From contig NZ_HG005139.1 in the NCBI RefSeq assembly GCF_000455265.1, positions 2,140,350-2,198,312 on the forward strand: a stretch of 57,963 nucleotides of DNA, read 5' to 3'. Position numbers and translations under genes: made by a program. Positions 48,863-57,962 of this stretch are shown here, piece by piece. The notes below the pieces were generated by a model that worked only from the letters and a program-made list of their open reading frames with translations, had not been told where the DNA came from and did no database searches. The stretch is from Paenibacillus antibioticophila (GTDB taxonomy: Bacteria > Bacillota > Bacilli > Paenibacillales > Paenibacillaceae). Position 1 is the stretch's first letter; the number at the start of each line of letters is the position of its first letter.

Positions 48863-50095
48863 CTATCTGCGCAAGGGTCCTGTGGATTGGCTCTCAATGA
48901 GCTTTGGCTCCAGGATCACTTTGGTGTAGCCCTGCTCCCTGGAATTCCCGTTCTCCAGCATATCGATTAAAATTTGCGTCGCCGCTTCCCCCATTTCCAT
49001 TTCCGACTGTGAAATATGGGAGAAGTAGCCCCATTCATGCAGCCCCGGGGAGGGATCGTCAAACGTCAGGATCGAGACGTCCTCAGGCACCCTGAGTCCC
49101 AGCTCCTTGCAGATGGAGTATATATGCAAGCCCAGCCGGCCATTCAGCGTAATATAGGCGGTGGCAATTTGATTTTTAATGAACCGGTAAAGCGGGTGTT
49201 TCTTATCAATTTCACTGTAATCCACGGCAAAGTCAGTCAGGATCAGCGCCGGATTAATCATCGCCTCTTTTTGCTTCATGGCCTCCATGTATCCGTTGAT
49301 CCGATCCTCCACGGTAATCGTCGGCAAGGGAGAATCCGAGCAGATCGCAATATCGCGGTGTCCTAATCCCCAAAGGTAATCCACGGCAAGCTGACCGCCG
49401 ACCATCCCGTCGCTGCGTGCCACATTGGTGGCTACGCCGGGTAAATACCGGTCGATCAGGACAAACGGGAAGCCCTGCATTTTAAGCGACAGAATATCCT
49501 CGTTGTACATTTCAGCATCGGAAGGGAAAATGATCAGTCCAGCAGCCCCCTTGCGGATTAGATCCTGAATCGCCGCCTTTTCACGGTCAATTGAATTATA
49601 GGTCAGGACAATTTGCAGGTTATAGGGACTATTCTCGATCACACTGTTGATCCCTTGCAGCAGCCGGATGGCAAAGTAATCGACCAGAAGCGGCATGACC
49701 AATCCGATCGTCATGGAGCCTGGAGGCACCTCATTCTGCCCCGGCATCACCAGGGATCGATCTCCATGAGCTACGTGGCCTGCTCCCGCCTGCGGAAAGC
49801 TGATGCCGCTCCCTTCCGGAAGCAGTCGCGCCGCACTCTCCTGCTGATGTTGATGTGACAGTAAATCGCCGATTTGTTCGCTGACAAAGCTTCCTCTGCC
49901 GGGAATACGATAAATCCACCCTTCCTTCGCAAGCTGGATGAGCGCATTCGCCACTGTAATCCGGCTAACGTCGAACTGCTCCATCAATTCTTTTTCCGAA
50001 GGGATCTTGTCTGCCTCCCGCAGCTTGCCGGACAAGATCAAATCCTTAAAGTACTGTTGAATCTGCATATATAACGGTTTACGTTCATTTTGCAT
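48863..50095 (-). CDS. GntR-DNA-binding / LacI-effector hybrid repressor of the mannoside locus
   Basis: The 410-residue product has an N-terminal GntR winged helix (MQNERKPLYMQIQQYFKDLI, FDVSRITVANALIQLAKEG). A LacI-type periplasmic-binding effector domain starts near 127 (MTIGLVMPLLVDYFAIRLLQG). The start at 50095 has AAGGAG 7 nt upstream. It lies between the importer operon and the divergent GxGYxYP gene. A shared 16-bp motif occurs upstream of both the operon and this gene, so it likely regulates both and itself. Confidence 0.85.
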   Translation of the reverse strand: MQNERKPLYMQIQQYFKDLILSGKLREADKIPSEKELMEQFDVSRITVANALIQLAKEGWIYRIPGRGSFVSEQIGDLLSHQHQQESAARLLPEGSGISFPQAGAGHVAHGDRSLVMPGQNEVPPGSMTIGLVMPLLVDYFAIRLLQGINSVIENSPYNLQIVLTYNSIDREKAAIQDLIRKGAAGLIIFPSDAEMYNEDILSLKMQGFPFVLIDRYLPGVATNVARSDGMVGGQLAVDYLWGLGHRDIAICSDSPLPTITVEDRINGYMEAMKQKEAMINPALILTDFAVDYSEIDKKHPLYRFIKNQIATAYITLNGRLGLHIYSICKELGLRVPEDVSILTFDDPSPGLHEWGYFSHISQSEMEMGEAATQILIDMLENGNSREQGYTKVILEPKLIESQSTGPLRR

Positions 50096-50133
50096 AGGAC
50101 TCTCCTTACTATTTCTCTATTACATATTTACGT

Positions 50134-50149
50134 TATATCATTTATGTCA
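50134..50149. promoter_or_regulatory. Shared regulator-box motif upstream of the GntR-LacI gene
   Basis: TATATCATTTATGTCA matches the motif at 48727-48742 in 15 of 16 positions. It lies 39 bp upstream of the regulator start and within 50 bp of a TTGACA (50183-50188) serving the divergent gene. Confidence 0.5.
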
Positions 50150-50326
50150 TTTAGTCAATCTTCTGAAATATTGTTTAAATTATTGACAAACCACATTGGA
50201 TATATTTAACATATTGTTTAGGTGTTGTCGTTAAACCTAAAATATAGGGTCAGAAAGGAGGGAATTCATGCCGGGCCTGCGACTCCAGACGATGACCCCC
50301 AATTCGAGGATATGAGGTGAACGAAC

Positions 50327-52393
50327 TTGATTCGAACATTCGCGATCAGATGTTTCGTTGTATGTTGTACACTGTCCTTAGTCTTTGGCACCGCCTCAGC
50401 ATCTGCACATTCCTCTACAGGTTCTACACAAAAAAATCAAATTAGCTGGCCTGCATCGCAAGCACTTCCCAGCTTTGCAAGCGTGAAGCATCTGGATGTT
50501 GCCAACGTGCTGGACGCCCCCGGAGATACCCGGCTGCTGCTGGCTACGCTCCAGGGCATTGTAAACCGCGCTGAACCGAGAATCTATCTGCTGGAAAATG
50601 AAGAAGAGGGAAAATTAACCTGGCTGAAGGATCTTCGTGTTCCTTATGTTCTGCACGACGATGTCTGGACCATTGTGAAGAAATACAAGAACGAACTTAA
50701 AGGCCTGATTATCTATGATCCGGAAGTCCCCGATTCCATCAACGTAGCTACAACTTTGGCCGGACTTAAGGATGCTGTCGTGGTTAGTCCCGAGCTGGCC
50801 GTTAAGCTGCAAGCCGCCCCCTACAAGCTGAAGATTGTTCAGGATTTGCGCGGCAAATTCAAGGATCGGCTGGACGCGTATACATGGCAATACGAGCAGC
50901 TTTGGGACAAAACCACGCACCGGATACTCGTTGGCCTCAGTCCCAACGTATCGATCAAGATCCCGGCGGGACTGCCTGAATCCTTTGTGACTATCGCACA
51001 AGAAACCGATCCGATTCGCGATGCCAGCAATAAGGCTGCTTATGATCTGGACTTGACCTCATTTCTGGGTAAAGAGGCCGTGTATTTGCGCTTTGATGAT
51101 GCATTCACCCAGGACGGATGGGGCTCGGCGGTTCATGAAGTGATCATTAAAGCGGACGGCAAGACGATTGCTCAATTCATTCCCGGTACGCCGGAAGAAG
51201 AAGCCTTCTTATACGACCGTCAGGACTCTCAAGTCTCCGCTGGCGACGGCGGGCATCGATTTGCCGATAACGGGCGCTATTTCGTCTACAAATTCACGCC
51301 TCCTGCCGGCACCCGTGAGTTGACCGCTACGGTGTATATGTGGAACCAGTATAAGGTTTCTGCAGGGAATATTCAGCCCCTCTCCTCCGAGCAGAAGGAG
51401 CCTTACGGCTATCTCAGAGATTATGCAGTAGCCAATAAAGCAATGGTGTTCTGGCTCGAGGTGAATGATCCAAAGCAAAGAGCCTTGTTTGAAAAAATAA
51501 TGTCGGACGTTAAACCTGGAACACCTTATCTGGGCTGGTTCAGCAATGATGTGGAGGGCGAATTCAGCTCTGTAGAGGTGGCCTCCAATCACAGCGTATA
51601 TGTGCTGGCAGCCGACTGGTTCAGCAATTTGACCGTGTTCTCCGGCACCAAAATACAGCCTTCACGGGCCAAATCATCCCCTCAGCCTAAGTTGAACAAC
51701 AAGATTTATGTGACATATACCTTCAGCGAAGGCGATAACTTCCAATACAACCAGCACCGCATGCGTATTCTGTGGGATGATCCAGCACGGGGAGAGGTTC
51801 CGATCAACTGGACCTCAAGCCCGCTGTTATACGATGCCGCTCCGGCCATCCTGAACTACTACCGTCAGACAGCAAGCGCGAACGACCTGATCATTGCCGG
51901 TCCATCCGGAGCCGGGTACTTCTATCCCGCTGCCTGGCCGGAATCGACGTTTGCCGATTATTTAAAGCAATCCTATAAATATATGCAAAAATCCGGTATG
52001 GAGCTGACTTATGCGTTGAATCGGATCGACGGTCAGAACGTCCCTCTGGGCTCCTCTTATGCCAAAGCCTATGAGCGCTATTACAAAGCACCGGGCTTAT
52101 TCCTGAGCTGGGAGGACCGCTTTGGCGTGGAAATTCTCGATAACTCGCTGCCGGTATCGACAATTCAGGGCATCAGCACCGTTCAAGAGGGTGTGCAGAT
52201 TCTGGAGCGGGCAAAAGCGGATTGGGACGGAAAGTCGCCGTTATTTGTGTCGATCGGTCTGCTGGCCTGGAGCTTGACTCCTTCGGATGTTGCAGAGATC
52301 ACAGAGGCACTTGGGCCTGAGTTCGAAGCGGTGCGCGGAGATCACTACTTTTCACTCATTCGTGAAGCATACGGTCTCTCTGTCAAACCCTAA
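50327..52393 (+). CDS. Secreted GxGYxYP-domain putative glycoside hydrolase
   Basis: The 688-residue product has a signal peptide (MIRTFAIRCFVVCCTLSLVF then GTASASA). A C-terminal GxGYxYP motif follows (GPSGAGYFYP, about residue 524), which names this putative hydrolase family. An N-terminal domain (VANVLDAPGDTRLLLATLQG, IVNRAEPRIYLL) and a central beta-rich domain precede it. It is divergent from the importer operon and its regulator, so it probably acts outside the cell to release sugars for import. Family activity is not established. Confidence 0.78.
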   Translation: MIRTFAIRCFVVCCTLSLVFGTASASAHSSTGSTQKNQISWPASQALPSFASVKHLDVANVLDAPGDTRLLLATLQGIVNRAEPRIYLLENEEEGKLTWLKDLRVPYVLHDDVWTIVKKYKNELKGLIIYDPEVPDSINVATTLAGLKDAVVVSPELAVKLQAAPYKLKIVQDLRGKFKDRLDAYTWQYEQLWDKTTHRILVGLSPNVSIKIPAGLPESFVTIAQETDPIRDASNKAAYDLDLTSFLGKEAVYLRFDDAFTQDGWGSAVHEVIIKADGKTIAQFIPGTPEEEAFLYDRQDSQVSAGDGGHRFADNGRYFVYKFTPPAGTRELTATVYMWNQYKVSAGNIQPLSSEQKEPYGYLRDYAVANKAMVFWLEVNDPKQRALFEKIMSDVKPGTPYLGWFSNDVEGEFSSVEVASNHSVYVLAADWFSNLTVFSGTKIQPSRAKSSPQPKLNNKIYVTYTFSEGDNFQYNQHRMRILWDDPARGEVPINWTSSPLLYDAAPAILNYYRQTASANDLIIAGPSGAGYFYPAAWPESTFADYLKQSYKYMQKSGMELTYALNRIDGQNVPLGSSYAKAYERYYKAPGLFLSWEDRFGVEILDNSLPVSTIQGISTVQEGVQILERAKADWDGKSPLFVSIGLLAWSLTPSDVAEITEALGPEFEAVRGDHYFSLIREAYGLSVKP

Positions 52394-52462
52394 GCTGGAT
52401 TTAGACTTCATGATTTAGCTGCATTCAACCTTCAGACTTTCGTCTTTTCAAACGTATCTGAT

Positions 52463-52692
52463 CTATATAAGTTGAACTAAAGATTGTACACTGGAGGCAA
52501 CGTGTGAAGTGTGCTTACGATCCCTGTTGTTCGCGGATTTCCCTAATTGAACTAAGTTATTATAAGGTAGAAATCCACTCACAAAGGCGAACGCTTACGC
52601 TTTATGCTTTCGAAGCAGCTTTCTTACAGAAAGCTTTTAACACTTCACACTTATGCCCTTTCTGTGCATTTTTCTAGTTCAAGCTTATATAG
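52463..52692. mobile_element. MITE-like hairpin element, copy 2
   Basis: This 230-bp element has ends CTATATAAGTTGAACTA and TAGTTCAAGCTTATATAG (one extra G). The internal sequence is very similar to 46546-46745 (GATTGTACACTGGAGGCAAC, CACAAAGGCGAACGCT, TGCCCTTTCTGTG). It has about 30 extra bp inside and a second terminal half (TAGTTCAACTATATAG, to 52705) on the right. No gene. It follows the GxGYxYP gene. Confidence 0.75.
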
Positions 52693-52703
52693 TTCAACTA
52701 TAT

Positions 52704-52746
52704 AGCCCGGAAATCACAGTCTCACTGATGATTTCCGGGTTTTTTC
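52704..52746 (+). terminator. Terminator downstream of the GxGYxYP gene
   Basis: CCCGGAAATCA (52706-52716) pairs with TGATTTCCGGG (52729-52739), followed by TTTTTTT. Confidence 0.8.
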
Positions 52747-52838
52747 TGCCTCACCTCGCTACTTCTGTTATTTTGGGTAGAGGTTTGTTAAGATAGCGAG
52801 TGAACCTATCAACTTCAACTTTAAAAGGATGAGCAGTT

Positions 52839-53903
52839 ATGCAGATTAGAAAAGTACGCAAGCACGAACTGTCCCAAGCGGCCGAGCTGGCTAACAAAAT
52901 ATTTCGAAGCAACCGTTCCCCGATTATGGGATCCGCCTTTCCGGCACTATTCCAGCCCGGTATAGTTCATTCCTTCGGCGCTTTTGATGACCGAGGCAAG
53001 CTAAGAGCATTTATGGGGATGGCCCCATTACAAATTCGTACTGAAGCCGGCGTGGTGAACGCCTTTGCGATCGGCTCGGTATGCACAGATCCCGAATTCC
53101 GCGGAGCTGGTCTGGCCAGTAAACTGCTGGAGCAATGCCAAGCCTATGCGAGGATTTCCGGTGCTCCTCTATTGTTCATATCCGGTGACCGCTCTCTCTA
53201 TACTCGCAACGGGGCTGCTTATTTCGGACAATCGCTGCGGTTTGAGCTACACGCCGGGAGTCTTATCCCGCAAGATTCACAGAAGGAATCGCCCTATATC
53301 ATCTCTGATTTTACAGCCTCTGATATTTTCACGCTGCATCGCTTACTTGAACAGAAGCCTGCTGCATTAGGCTGGAGCGTCGCTGAGCTGGAGCAATATG
53401 TGGATGCCGCTCCTTATGCCGCTGTCAGCGATCAAGTTCCCTGCTTCCGGACAGCCGCTTCATCTTCGGGTGAGATCGTCGGGATTGCCATGTTCAGCAT
53501 CCCTTCCACGGACACGTCAAGCGCAAATGCGGAACAGGAAAGCAAGGGCAGGCTGCTGGAATGGGCCGGTGATCCGGAGAGCATAATCGCAATCCTTCAT
53601 AACGTCCTGTCTTCCCAACAACTAGACGGATTGACGATCACACTTCCTTGGCAGGATCAGGCATTGTCTTCCTTACTGCAAAGCTACTCTTCCCAGCCCG
53701 TTGCCGAACGTAATGCGGGAACTGTCATGATCGTAGACGGCCCGGAGCTCCTGCGGCAGTTAGGGCATGATGGACGAACTGATTTGACGGCGGAAGAGCT
53801 ATGCTCCTGCCTGTTTGATCCGCAAAGTCCTTATCGCAAGGAAGACCGCTCCAGTTTGCCCCTTGTTCCACTGCCTTATATGTACGGATTATTCTTCATT
53901 TAA
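52839..53903 (+). CDS. GNAT N-acetyltransferase with C-terminal extension (Eis-like architecture)
   Basis: This 354-residue protein has an N-terminal GNAT domain: NAFAIGSVCTDPEFRGAGLAS, with the acetyl-CoA loop near residues 88-96, and CQAYARISGAPLLFISGDRS. A second GNAT-like half without the loop follows, then a C-terminal segment (VMIVDGPELLRQLG, CSCLFDPQSPYRKEDRS). The layout resembles the multi-domain Eis group, though it is shorter. The start has AAAAGGATG upstream. It is a single gene with no clear partner; the substrate is unknown. Confidence 0.8.
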   Translation: MQIRKVRKHELSQAAELANKIFRSNRSPIMGSAFPALFQPGIVHSFGAFDDRGKLRAFMGMAPLQIRTEAGVVNAFAIGSVCTDPEFRGAGLASKLLEQCQAYARISGAPLLFISGDRSLYTRNGAAYFGQSLRFELHAGSLIPQDSQKESPYIISDFTASDIFTLHRLLEQKPAALGWSVAELEQYVDAAPYAAVSDQVPCFRTAASSSGEIVGIAMFSIPSTDTSSANAEQESKGRLLEWAGDPESIIAILHNVLSSQQLDGLTITLPWQDQALSSLLQSYSSQPVAERNAGTVMIVDGPELLRQLGHDGRTDLTAEELCSCLFDPQSPYRKEDRSSLPLVPLPYMYGLFFI

Positions 53904-54194
53904 CCTAAAGACGCTAGGCTGATCGCTGGATCACCTTGTCGATGAATTGTATAAAGTGCAACTAAAATCTTGACATTTCCAAATTTCATAATCTTAAGTG
54001 TACCACGTACAACTAAAAGTCTGTCTTTTTTCAGAATGGCTGCGTTTTTGCGAATCTAACTGCACCCTATACAGCTATTTTTAAATGCAGAGCCAAAGTT
54101 CAGAAATTAGGTGTACCTTTTACCATTAAACCGCCACCATAAATTGAATATAAAAACTGGAGTAATGATCCTGTTGGTTCGGCCTTTGTTCCCT

Positions 54195-54218
54195 CCACCC
54201 GCATAGCGGGTGGTTTTC
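54195..54218 (+). terminator. Plus-strand terminator
   Basis: CCACCCGC-ATA-GCGGGTGG is followed by TTTTCTGTTT. It is about 290 bp after the GNAT gene. Confidence 0.65.
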
Positions 54219-54256
54219 TGTTTCATACGCTGCGCGAGCTCAACTGGCTAAATCCG

Positions 54257-54290
54257 CAAAAAAAAAAACCGCTTCTCAACCGAAGCGGTT
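54257..54290 (-). terminator. Terminator of the trp-his-tyr operon
   Basis: AACCGCTTC (54267-54275) pairs with GAAGCGGTT (54282-54290), followed by a run of more than ten T on the minus strand. It is about 230 bp past the tyrA stop. Confidence 0.7.
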
Positions 54291-54519
54291 CTTGCCCATT
54301 TTAGAGCAACAGATATTGGATAGGAGTGGAGAGAAACCATACTGTACTTTTATTATATGTATACGTTTTCATTCTGTCAACCACTTTTTTAAGCGTTTTC
54401 ATTTTTTAATCGAAAAGAAGGAACTCGCTCATCAAAATGTGCTGTTCCTCCCAACTTTCAACTATATAAGTTGAACTAAAACTACATCATGGCTTCACAC
54501 ACCGCCTCCAGCTTAGCCA

Positions 54520-55623
54520 TTATAAATATACGGCATAGCCTTGCGCATGAAGATGCTGCTTGGCCCGCTCCATCTCGTTCTCCTGACGGAAGGACAGGCG
54601 CAGCACGCCAGGCACATCTTCCCGGCTCTCAATAATCTGCATATTACTGAGGTTGATATGCTGGACGCCGAGCTCTGTAGCAATTTGACCGATGATTCCC
54701 GGGTGGTCCGGCACATCGATGTAAATATCATACAACGAGGTGATTGCACCCTTCCGGCGTTCAGGAAGCTCTCCCCGGAACTGATTCGCCTTTTGGAAGG
54801 CTTGTTCAATCCTCTCGCCGTCGCGTTCCTCCAGCATATGGATGAAGCCGTCAATTTCCCGGTTCCAATCCTGCAAGAGGGAGAGCAGCACATTGCGGTT
54901 GCTCAGCAAAATATCACGCCAAATAATCGGATCGCTGGACGCGATTCGCGTAATATCGCGGAAGCCTCCGGCAGCCAGCATCCGGTGCAGTCCGTTATCC
55001 TTATCGTAATCACATACCTGATTGACAAGGGCGACAGCAATAATATGCGGCAAATGACTGATCGCTCCGACAATCTCATCATGCAGCACCGGGTCTACCC
55101 GCACAATTTGTGCCCGGGTATAACCCAGCAGCTGCTCCAGCCGCAGATAGGCTTCCTCCGGCACGCCAGCAGAAGGCGTTAGAACATAAAAGGCATTTTC
55201 AAACAGCAAGGTCGAGGCTGCCTCCACTCCGGAGCGCTCAGAGCCCGCCATAGGATGTCCGCCGATAAAATGCACCCCCGGTCTGGAGCAGGTTTCCGCA
55301 CAAGCCGAAATGGAAGCTTTCGTGCTTCCCACATCCGTAATGATGCAGCCCGGCTTTAACGGCAGCTCATTCAGCCTGCGCAAATACTCCTCCAGGTTGC
55401 CTACAGGAACGCACAGGAAAATAAAATCCGCATCTGCAGCCGCTTCCTCCATCGAAGCTGTCGCAGCGTCCACAACGCCCCGCTCAATCATCCGGTTGAG
55501 GGAGCCGGGACGATGGCTATGTCCCACAACCGTGATTCCAGGCTTCCCTTTCAGGCACAGGCCCAGTGAGCCTCCAATCAGTCCTACGCCAAAAATAGCA
55601 ACTTTTATCGTCATCTTGTTCAC
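54520..55623 (-). CDS. tyrA: Prephenate dehydrogenase TyrA with ACT domain
   Basis: This 367-residue protein has an N-terminal NAD-binding fold (VAIFGVGLIGGSLGLCLKG, Gly-x-Gly-x2-Gly). The prephenate site is in GGHPMAGSERSGVEAA and the second half in AISHLPHIIAVALVNQ. A C-terminal ACT domain at about 290-367 (DIYIDVPDHPGIIGQIATEL) is used for tyrosine feedback. It converts prephenate to 4-hydroxyphenylpyruvate. It follows hisC by 52 bp, as in Bacillus. Confidence 0.93.
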   Translation of the reverse strand: MNKMTIKVAIFGVGLIGGSLGLCLKGKPGITVVGHSHRPGSLNRMIERGVVDAATASMEEAAADADFIFLCVPVGNLEEYLRRLNELPLKPGCIITDVGSTKASISACAETCSRPGVHFIGGHPMAGSERSGVEAASTLLFENAFYVLTPSAGVPEEAYLRLEQLLGYTRAQIVRVDPVLHDEIVGAISHLPHIIAVALVNQVCDYDKDNGLHRMLAAGGFRDITRIASSDPIIWRDILLSNRNVLLSLLQDWNREIDGFIHMLEERDGERIEQAFQKANQFRGELPERRKGAITSLYDIYIDVPDHPGIIGQIATELGVQHINLSNMQIIESREDVPGVLRLSFRQENEMERAKQHLHAQGYAVYL

Positions 55624-55675
55624 TCGTTTTCTACAATTAGGTTATGAATCCATCAGAAGGACATGCTCGGGTCTT

Positions 55676-56758
55676 TTATTTCAAGAGCACCTGCTCCAGG
55701 GCTGAGATGAACTTGGCATTCTGTTCCGCCGATCCCACAGTCACACGGATATGGTTCGGATACACCGGGAACCCGGCCCGCACGATGATGCCAAGACGAA
55801 GCAAGGACTGGAACATTTCGGTGGCTTTCGTCTTTACGTTAACCATTATAAAGTTGCCGTGCGCCGGGAAATACTCCAGACCCAGACGGTCAAACTGCTC
55901 ATTCAGATACCGGATTCCTTCCCGATTTCTGGCCTTGCAGGTTGCAACGAATTCAAGGTCAGCAAGGGATGCCTTCGCTGCTGCCTGGGCAAAGCGGGAC
56001 GTGTTGAACGGTTCACGAACCTGATTGATCAGCTTGATCACACCCGGTTGTCCTACGCCATACCCGATCCGCAGCGATGCCAGCCCGTAAATCTTCGAGA
56101 AGGTGCGCAGAACAATCAGGTTCGGATATTTTTCCAGCAAGGATATCCCGTCAGAGTATGTAGGATCAGCCACATATTCGGCATAAGCCTCATCAAGCAC
56201 GACCAGCACCTGCTCCGGAACCCGGTCAAGGAACGAGGTGAGCTCGCTATCCGGTACAATGGTTCCCGTCGGATTGTTGGGATTACATATCCAGACGATT
56301 TTAGTCTTAGGTCCAATCGCCTGAAGCATCCCCTCGAGATCATGAACTCCGTCCTTCAACGGAACTTCAATGCTCTTGGCCCCTTCGATGTCCGCGTTGC
56401 TCTTATACACCGAGAAGGTTTGATCCGCCATGACACTCTCATCCCCTGGAAGGAAGAATGCACGGGCAATCAATGCGATAATCTCATCCGAGCCGCAGCC
56501 GAAAATAATCTGGTCGGAATTCACGTGATGGTACTCCGCCAGCGCACCTGCCAATTCAACCGCACTGCCGTCAGGATAAAGGCTGATGTTCGCAATTTCC
56601 TCTTTCAATACGGCTTGAACTCGCGGAGAACAACCAAACGGATTCTCATTTGAGGCCAGCTTGATCACCTCGGTCAATCCCAGCTCACGCTTGACATCTT
56701 CAATGGGCTTGCCCGGCTGATAGACGGGCAGATTAACAATATGGGGTTTTGGCAACAA
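55676..56758 (-). CDS. hisC: Histidinol-phosphate aminotransferase HisC
   Basis: This 360-residue class-II-type aminotransferase has LASNENPFGCSP at the substrate end, NPNNPTGTIVPDSEL, DEAYAEYV, and the PLP lysine in RTFSKIYGLASLRIGYG. In Bacillus, HisC within the trp cluster serves both histidine and aromatic amino-acid synthesis. It lies 35 bp after trpA and upstream of tyrA, the same arrangement. Confidence 0.93.
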   Translation of the reverse strand: MLPKPHIVNLPVYQPGKPIEDVKRELGLTEVIKLASNENPFGCSPRVQAVLKEEIANISLYPDGSAVELAGALAEYHHVNSDQIIFGCGSDEIIALIARAFFLPGDESVMADQTFSVYKSNADIEGAKSIEVPLKDGVHDLEGMLQAIGPKTKIVWICNPNNPTGTIVPDSELTSFLDRVPEQVLVVLDEAYAEYVADPTYSDGISLLEKYPNLIVLRTFSKIYGLASLRIGYGVGQPGVIKLINQVREPFNTSRFAQAAAKASLADLEFVATCKARNREGIRYLNEQFDRLGLEYFPAHGNFIMVNVKTKATEMFQSLLRLGIIVRAGFPVYPNHIRVTVGSAEQNAKFISALEQVLLK

Positions 56759-56793
56759 GACGGGTCCCTCCTCTATCTCTTTAAACTTTCAAC

Positions 56794-57621
56794 TTACCGT
56801 ATCTTTAATTGTGCCACAAAGTCTCGAATTTGCAACAGCCCCTGCTCCCGCTGCTCCTTACTTTTCAAGAGCCGCAGACTTTCCTCGATCTTTCTGACGA
56901 TAGCGCTGCCCACTACGGTGCCGTCACAAATCTTTGCAAACCGCTGGACCTGCTCTCCGTTAGAAATACCGAAGCCTACGGCAACCGGAAGATCCGTTCC
57001 TGCTTTAACCGAGGCAATGAAGTCATCGACACCCTTGTGAAAATCGCTCCGTTCTCCCGTTACGCCCAAAGAAGATACGCAATACACGAATCCTCTGGCC
57101 CGGGACAAAATCAGCGAAATTCGTTCGCTTGAGGTTGGAGCGACGAGCGGAACAAGCAGGATACCATGCTCATCCCCAAGGCGCAGCACCTCTTCCGATT
57201 CCTCGAACGGCAAATCCGGAACGATCAGCCCGCTGATATCCGCTTGACGAAGTAAAGTGAAGAACTGCTCCAATCCCATCTGCAGCATGGGATTATAATA
57301 GGTAAACAGGACAAACGGCATGGTTACGCCACGATTTCGCGCTTTTTTCGCCGTCTCCAGACATGTCTCGATCGTAATCCCATGCACCAGCGCACGCTCG
57401 GATGCCCGCTGAATAACCGGTCCGTCAGCCAGCGGGTCAGAATAAGGCACGCCAAGCTCTACGATATCTGCCCCGGCCTGCTCCAGCTGAAGCAGAATGT
57501 CGACAGTAGTATCGGGGTCCGGATCACCGACCGTAATAAACGGCATCAGTGCTGTCTCTCCGGCTTCACGCAGACGGCGGAACGTCTGCTCCATCAAATT
57601 GTTGCTGACGGCTTCCTTCAC
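56794..57621 (-). CDS. trpA: Tryptophan synthase alpha chain TrpA
   Basis: This 275-residue TIM-barrel protein has both catalytic acids in [19 protein letters not shown] (Glu and Asp of the alpha active site). It also has the loop [16 protein letters not shown] and the phosphate-binding [11 protein letters not shown]. It cleaves indole-3-glycerol phosphate and passes indole to TrpB. The start overlaps the trpB stop by 4 bp. Confidence 0.95.
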   Translation of the reverse strand: MKEAVSNNLMEQTFRRLREAGETALMPFITVGDPDPDTTVDILLQLEQAGADIVELGVPYSDPLADGPVIQRASERALVHGITIETCLETAKKARNRGVTMPFVLFTYYNPMLQMGLEQFFTLLRQADISGLIVPDLPFEESEEVLRLGDEHGILLVPLVAPTSSERISLILSRARGFVYCVSSLGVTGERSDFHKGVDDFIASVKAGTDLPVAVGFGISNGEQVQRFAKICDGTVVGSAIVRKIEESLRLLKSKEQREQGLLQIRDFVAQLKIR

Positions 57622-57962
57622 AGCTCTGCACCCCCTTCGGTATAGGCCATAATGGATTCAACGTCCTTATCCCCGCGTCCGGACAAGCAGATGACGAGGA
57701 TCTCATCCTGCTTCATCTTCGGAGCCAGCTTGGCAACCTGTGCCACCGCATGCGCCGACTCTAGTGCCGGAATGATGCCTTCCAGCCGGCTGAGCAATTG
57801 CAGCGCTTCAAGGGCCTCCTGGTCGGTGATCGGGTAATATTCGGCCCGCTGGATATCCTTCAGGTAGGAGTGCTCGGGGCCAATCCCCGGATAGTCCAGT
57901 CCGGCCGAGATCGAATGCGCCGGCAAGACCTGCCCGTAAGCATCCTGAAGCAGGTAGCTCAT
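57618..57962 (-). CDS. trpB: Tryptophan synthase beta chain TrpB, C-terminal part (cut by window edge)
   Basis: The last 114 residues are visible, including [16 protein letters not shown] and [17 protein letters not shown], both diagnostic of TrpB (PLP-phosphate and substrate-loop regions). The rest lies beyond the window. It is translationally coupled to trpA. Confidence 0.95.
   Translation of the reverse strand: MSYLLQDAYGQVLPAHSISAGLDYPGIGPEHSYLKDIQRAEYYPITDQEALEALQLLSRLEGIIPALESAHAVAQVAKLAPKMKQDEILVICLSGRGDKDVESIMAYTEGGAEL

Larger units (their letters stand above)
53904..54519. other. Intergenic region with degenerate MITE-like element and terminators
   Basis: This region contains no gene. 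It holds a diverged hairpin element at 53948-54073 (ends TGTATAAAGTGCAACTA and TAACTGCACCCTATACA, related to the MITE ends). There is a plus-strand terminator at 54195-54218 and a minus-strand terminator at 54257-54290. A lone MITE end, ACTATATAAGTTGAACTA, lies at 54461-54478. Confidence 0.55.
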
